Assembly (NCBI GenBank): GCA_050250875.1 | Contig: JBFWNV010000001.1 | Location: 620,001-684,000 of the forward strand | Reading direction: 5' to 3' | DNA length: 64,000 nucleotides | DNA from: CAWAYR01 sp050250875 | Lineage (GTDB): Bacteria; Acidobacteriota; Vicinamibacteria; Vicinamibacterales; UBA2999 | In this document: one piece after another, positions 60,280 through 64,000 of the stretch | How the letters are laid out: every line of letters begins with the position of its first letter | How positions within the stretch are numbered: position 1 is the first letter of the stretch | The notes under the pieces: generated by a model | Told to the model about the DNA's origin: nothing | Database searches by the model: none | What the model saw: the letters and a program-made list of their open reading frames with translations, nothing else | Translations under genes and position numbers: made by a program

Positions 60280-61494
60280 GTGACCAACATAGTGGTGCCT
60301 GAACTGGGCGAATCGGTGGTCGAGGCGCGCGTGGCGCGCTGGCTCAAGAACGAGGGCGATCACGTGGCCGCCGGCGAGGCGCTGGTCGAACTCGAGACCG
60401 AGAAGATCGACCTCGAGGTGAGCGCCGACCGGGCCGGGGTGCTGACCGCGATCAAGCACGCCGCCGGCGCCGACGTGAAGGTCGGCGAGGTGCTGGCGCT
60501 GCTCGAGCCGGCGAAGGCCGGCGCCAAGGCACCGGCGGCCAGGGCGGCGGCACCCGCTCCTCCCCCGGCCGCAGCGCCCGCCGCCGCGGCACCCAAGGCG
60601 ACGCCCACGGCCCGCAACATCGCCCGCGAGCACGACGTGAAGCTCGCTGCCGTGCCGGCGGCCGGCCCGCGGGTCACCAAACAGGACGTGCGCGAGTTCG
60701 TGGCCGGCGCGTCGGCCGCGCCGGCGCCCGCACCCACTCCGGCCGCGAAGGCGCCGGCACCGCCCGCGCCGGTCGTCGTCCGCGCGCCCGGCGCGCGCAC
60801 CGAGGAGCGCGTGCGGATGACCAAGCGGCGCGCCACCATCGCCCGCCGCCTGGTCGAGGCGCAGCGCACCGCGGCCATGCTCACCACCTTCAACGAGGTG
60901 GACATGAGCGCGGTGATGGCGCTGCGCGAACGCCGCAAGGAGGCGTTCCAGAAGCAGCACGGGGTCGGCCTGGGCATCGCCACCTTCTTCGTCAAGGCGG
61001 CCGTGGGCGCGCTCAAGGCGTTTCCCGAGCTGAACGCCGAGATCCAGGGCGAGGAGATCGTCTACAAGCGCTACTACGACATCGGTGTCGCGGTGGGCGC
61101 CGAAGGCGGCCTGGTCGTGCCGGTGCTGCGCGACGCCGACCTGATGTCGTTCGCCGAGGTCGAGCGCGGCATCCGCGATTTCGCCGCCCGCGCCGGCAAC
61201 GGCACGCTGACCCTCGAGGATCTCAAGGGCGGCACCTTCACCATCACCAACGGCGGCGTCTTCGGGTCGCTGATGAGCACGCCGATCCTCAACCCGCCGC
61301 AGGTCGGCATCCTCGGCCTGCACAAGATCGCCGACCGCGCCGTGCCGGTGAACGGCCAGGTCGTGATCCGGCCGATGATGTACCTCGCGCTCAGCTACGA
61401 CCACCGCCTGGTCGACGGCCGCGAGGCCGTGCAGTTCCTGGTGAAGGTCAAGGACTTCATCGAAGACCCGGCCTGGCTGCTCCTCGAAGGCTGA
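60280..61494 (+). CDS. sucB: dihydrolipoamide succinyltransferase (E2 of 2-oxoglutarate dehydrogenase)
   Basis: Core of the 2-oxoglutarate dehydrogenase complex, 404 residues. Lipoyl domain about 1-77 with the lipoylated Lys in LETEKIDLEV, Ala/Pro linker, a peripheral-binding domain (ATPTARNIAREHDVKLAAV, VTKQDVREFV) and a catalytic domain with AMLTTFNEVDMS, TFTITNGGVFGSL and DHRLVDGREAVQFL. FNEVDM and NGGVFGSL are the marks of the succinyl type. GTG at 60280 follows GGAAAGAG. E3 must come from the lpd at 46 kb or another copy. Confidence 0.94.
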   Translation: MTNIVVPELGESVVEARVARWLKNEGDHVAAGEALVELETEKIDLEVSADRAGVLTAIKHAAGADVKVGEVLALLEPAKAGAKAPAARAAAPAPPPAAAPAAAAPKATPTARNIAREHDVKLAAVPAAGPRVTKQDVREFVAGASAAPAPAPTPAAKAPAPPAPVVVRAPGARTEERVRMTKRRATIARRLVEAQRTAAMLTTFNEVDMSAVMALRERRKEAFQKQHGVGLGIATFFVKAAVGALKAFPELNAEIQGEEIVYKRYYDIGVAVGAEGGLVVPVLRDADLMSFAEVERGIRDFAARAGNGTLTLEDLKGGTFTITNGGVFGSLMSTPILNPPQVGILGLHKIADRAVPVNGQVVIRPMMYLALSYDHRLVDGREAVQFLVKVKDFIEDPAWLLLEG

Positions 61495-61537
61495 TTGCAG
61501 TAAGATCGCCGCGCCTCTCCCCGGAGGATCGCGGGCC

Positions 61538-62110
61538 GTGGAACCGACCGCAACCATTCTGCTGCACGCGTGGCGCAGCGGCGAGGCGTCCGCCCTCGAC
61601 CGCCTGCTGCCGCTCGTGTACGAAGAACTGGCGCGCATCGCCCGCGCGGCGCTGCGCTCGGAGCGCGCCGACCACACGCTGCAGACCCGCGCCCTGGTCC
61701 ACGAAGCCTACCTCCGGCTCATCGACGCCGACGTCTCCTGGCAGGACAAGGCCCACTTCATGGCGGTGGCGGCCCGCACGATGCGCCGCGTGCTGGTCGA
61801 TCACGCCCGCGGCCGGCGGCGCCAGAAGCGCGGCGGCGGCGCGGTGAAGGTCGAGCTCGAGGACGTCGCCGCGGTCGTCACCGCGCCGTCGGTGGACGTG
61901 CTCGACCTGCACGACGTCCTGGAACGGCTGGCCGCGTTCGACGCGCGCAAGGCGGCGATCGTCGAGTTGCACTTCTTCGGCGGTCTCAGCTACGACGAGA
62001 CGGCCGAGGCCGTCGGCGTCTCGGCCGCCACGGTCGATCGCGAGCTGCGCACCGCCAAGGCGTGGCTGCGCCACGAGCTGACCAGCGCCGCCACACCGAA
62101 GGACGCGTAA
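61538..62110 (+). CDS. ECF-type sigma factor, SigSd/TIGR02999-like
   Basis: Sigma factor of 190 residues of the group often found beside Ser/Thr kinases in Acidobacteriota and Planctomycetes. It has PLVYEELARIARAALRSERADHTLQTRALVHEAYLRL at the start and the group mark WQDKAHFMAVAARTMRRVLVDHAR. Region 4 is FFGGLSYDETAEAVGVSAATVDRELRTAKAWLRHEL. GTG at 61538 follows CGGAGG, with a TAAGAT box further up (61501-61506). The kinase gene starts 26 bases downstream; the kinase probably phosphorylates or is expressed with this sigma factor. Confidence 0.9.
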   Translation: MEPTATILLHAWRSGEASALDRLLPLVYEELARIARAALRSERADHTLQTRALVHEAYLRLIDADVSWQDKAHFMAVAARTMRRVLVDHARGRRRQKRGGGAVKVELEDVAAVVTAPSVDVLDLHDVLERLAAFDARKAAIVELHFFGGLSYDETAEAVGVSAATVDRELRTAKAWLRHELTSAATPKDA

Positions 62111-62135
62111 TCCCGCCTCGACGGGCGAGGCCCCG

Positions 62136-64000
62136 ATGACTCCGGAACGGTGGGCGGCGGCCGAACGGCTGTTCGAGGCGGCCCTGGCCCTGCCCGAGGC
62201 GGCTCGACCGGCCTTCGTCGCCGCGGAAGCGGGCGACGACGCCGACCTGGCGAGGCTGGTGCGCGGCATGCTCGACGCCGACGCCGTCGAACGCGCGGCC
62301 GAAGGCGGCGGACTCGCCGACGTGGTCAGCCGGGCGGTGGACGAGGTGACCGCGGCGCGGGCGACGCCGCTGGTCGAACGGCTGGGTCCGTATCGCCTCG
62401 TGTCGATGCTCGGCGAGGGCGGCATGGGCGCCGTCTACCTCGCCGAACGCGACGACGACGAGTTCCTGCAGCAGGTCGCCGTCAAGGTGGTGCGCGGCCT
62501 GCTCGATCCCGAGCGCGTCCGCCAGTTCCGCGCCGAGCGGCAGATTCTCGCCTGGCTCGAGCACGCCAACATCGCCCGCCTGCTCGACGGCGGGACCACC
62601 GACGACGGCCTGCCCTACCTGGTGATGGAGCACGTGCAGGGCGTGCCGATCGATCGCTACTGCGACGATCGCCGGCTCTCCCTGCTCGACCGGCTGCAGT
62701 TGTTCCTGGTGGTGTGCGGCGCGGTCAGCCACGCGCACCGCAGCCTGATCGTCCACCGCGACATCAAGCCGAACAACATCCTGGTCACCGCCGCCGGGGT
62801 GCCCAAGCTGCTCGACTTCGGGATCGCGCGACTGGCCCTCGAGGGCGGCGGCGAGGCCGGTCTGACCCGCGCGGCCGGCCGGATGCTGACGCCCGACTAC
62901 GCCAGCCCGGAGCTGGTGCGGGGCGGCCAGGTGACCACCGCCGCCGACGTCTACGCGCTGGGCGTGCTGCTCTACGAGCTGCTCACGGGACGCCGGCCGC
63001 TGCGCTTCAACACGCTGTCGAGCGTCGAGATCGAACGGGTGGTGTGCGAGGTGGATCCGCCGCCGGCCAGCCGTGCCGCCGAATCGGCCGGCGATCCGCC
63101 GTCCGCCACCGCCGCCTCGCGCGCGGCGGCCCGCCAGACGACGCCGGGGCGGCTGGCCGCCGAGCTGCGCGGCGACCTCGACCTCATCCTCGCCACGGCC
63201 ATGGCCAAGCGCCCCGCCGACCGCTACGCCTCGGTGGATGCCCTCGCCGCCGACGTGCGGCACTACCTGGACGGGCGGCCGATCACGGCCCGCCCGCCGG
63301 CGTGGACGTACGCCGCGCGGCGGTTCGTGGCCCGCCACCGGTGGGGGGTCGCGGCGGCGGCGGCCTTCGTGCTCACGGTATCGGCGGCGGCGGTGATCCT
63401 GTGGATCCAGACGGCGCGCCTGGCCGAAGAGCGCGATCGCACGGCGCGCGAACGCGACACCGCGCAGCAGGTGCTCGGCTTCCTCACCGGGCTGTTCGAG
63501 GTGTCGAACCCCGACCTGGCGGCCGGCACGGCGGTGAGCGCGCGTGAGTTGCTCGATCGCGGCGCCGAGCGCATCGACAGCGAACTCACCGGCCAGCCGG
63601 TGGTGCAGGCCCGCCTGCTCGCCACGATCGGCGGCGTCTACGGCAGCCTGGGCGTCTACGACCGGTCGGCCACCCTGCTCGAGCGCGCGCTGCAGTTGCG
63701 CCGCTCCACCCTCGGCCCCGATCATCCCGACACCGCCGAATCGATGCAGGGGCTGGCCGAGGCGTACCGGGAGCTGGCCCGGTTCGACGAGGCCGAGGCG
63801 ATGCACCGCGAGACGCTGGCAATCAAGCGCCGCATCGGCAGCCCGCCGGCCTCGATCGCCGTCTCGCTGAACGACCTGGGTCTGACGCTGAGCGAGCGCG
63901 GGCGCTTCGCCGACGCCGAGCCGTTGCTGCGCGAGGCGATCGACACGTGGCGCCGCCTCGGGCTCGACTCGGCCGCCGACGTGGCGGTCGGCCTGAACAA
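62136..64000 (+). CDS. Ser/Thr protein kinase with TPR domain (cut by window end)
   Basis: Over 620 residues are visible with no stop before the window end. The N-terminal 90 residues are a helical region (MTPERWAAAERLFEAAL) found on kinases of this class. Kinase domain about 90-390: LGEGGMGAVY, VAVKVV, HRDIKPNNILV, DFGIARLA, DYASPELV. A membrane helix at about 405-425 (GVAAAAAFVLTVSAAAVILWI) is followed by TPR repeats (ARLLATIGGVYGSLGVYDRSATLLERAL and ASIAVSLNDLGLTLSERGRFADAEPLL). The sigma factor gene is 26 bases upstream, so the pair is probably one signalling unit. Confidence 0.9.
   Translation, partial: MTPERWAAAERLFEAALALPEAARPAFVAAEAGDDADLARLVRGMLDADAVERAAEGGGLADVVSRAVDEVTAARATPLVERLGPYRLVSMLGEGGMGAVYLAERDDDEFLQQVAVKVVRGLLDPERVRQFRAERQILAWLEHANIARLLDGGTTDDGLPYLVMEHVQGVPIDRYCDDRRLSLLDRLQLFLVVCGAVSHAHRSLIVHRDIKPNNILVTAAGVPKLLDFGIARLALEGGGEAGLTRAAGRMLTPDYASPELVRGGQVTTAADVYALGVLLYELLTGRRPLRFNTLSSVEIERVVCEVDPPPASRAAESAGDPPSATAASRAAARQTTPGRLAAELRGDLDLILATAMAKRPADRYASVDALAADVRHYLDGRPITARPPAWTYAARRFVARHRWGVAAAAAFVLTVSAAAVILWIQTARLAEERDRTARERDTAQQVLGFLTGLFEVSNPDLAAGTAVSARELLDRGAERIDSELTGQPVVQARLLATIGGVYGSLGVYDRSATLLERALQLRRSTLGPDHPDTAESMQGLAEAYRELARFDEAEAMHRETLAIKRRIGSPPASIAVSLNDLGLTLSERGRFADAEPLLREAIDTWRRLGLDSAADVAVGLN

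Overview
The window is about 64 kb of very GC-rich bacterial chromosome, densely coded on both strands. The gene content points to an Acidobacteriota genome, most likely class Vicinamibacteria. Evidence for this includes Ser/Thr kinases fused to beta-propeller or TPR sensor domains, a SigSd-type ECF sigma factor beside such a kinase, a secreted FG-GAP/UnbV protein, MacB-type permeases, a LecA-like secreted protein and the three-enzyme HpnCDE squalene route. The taxonomic call is inference from gene families; there is no rRNA gene in the window. No tRNA, rRNA, CRISPR array, insertion sequence or phage gene was seen.

Layout. 1-4.2 kb (minus): an operon pduO-hpnC-hpnD-hpnE-thiI, tightly overlapped except for an untranslated gap of about 0.1 kb between hpnC and hpnD, for cobalamin adenosylation, squalene formation for hopanoids and tRNA thiolation (thiI runs off the window). 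A short MutY gene diverges from it. 4.9-14.5 kb (minus): a two-gene PKS-NRPS hybrid line, KS-AT-KR-DH-ACP followed by C-A-PCP-TE, with KR and DH in swapped order. 14.7-28.4 kb: mainly single genes: a YdcF protein, a secreted beta-helix protein, MutT, a LecA-like protein, an S9 peptidase, YgfZ, an alpha/beta hydrolase, an acyl-AMP ligase-ACP-PlsC fusion and a methyltransferase. 28.5-35.6 kb (minus): a phosphate-type porin with a PHO-box-like repeat, an UnbV protein, and a MacA adaptor with two MacB-like permeases but no ATPase gene.

35.7-42.5 kb: an FHA protein, a Ser/Thr kinase with PD40 propeller, a MntA-HepT toxin-antitoxin pair, a metallo-hydrolase/SDR pair, a degenerate malate-dehydrogenase-like protein and an ECF sigma factor. 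42.7-46.9 kb (minus): lpd, an acyltransferase E2, lipB and a membrane protein. 47-50.7 kb: VapBC, a wrecked kinase gene, a sigma-54 activator, HU and QueF. 50.7-57.3 kb: a CpaE-like ATPase, a ketopantoate reductase, a LolA-like protein coupled to a single-POTRA Omp85 barrel, a HAD phosphatase and a small conserved protein. 57.4-64 kb (plus): sucA-sucB, then an ECF sigma factor and a TPR Ser/Thr kinase cut by the window end.

Two window-wide patterns stand out. First, many genes carry a -10-like hexamer (TACAAT, TATAAT, TAAGAT, TAGAAT) only 6-11 bases before the start codon with no Shine-Dalgarno sequence, suggesting leaderless or near-leaderless mRNAs; this also settles several start codons. 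Second, intergenic gaps contain clusters of a GC-rich heptamer (GGGGCTC / GAGCCCC), sometimes as inverted arms between genes.
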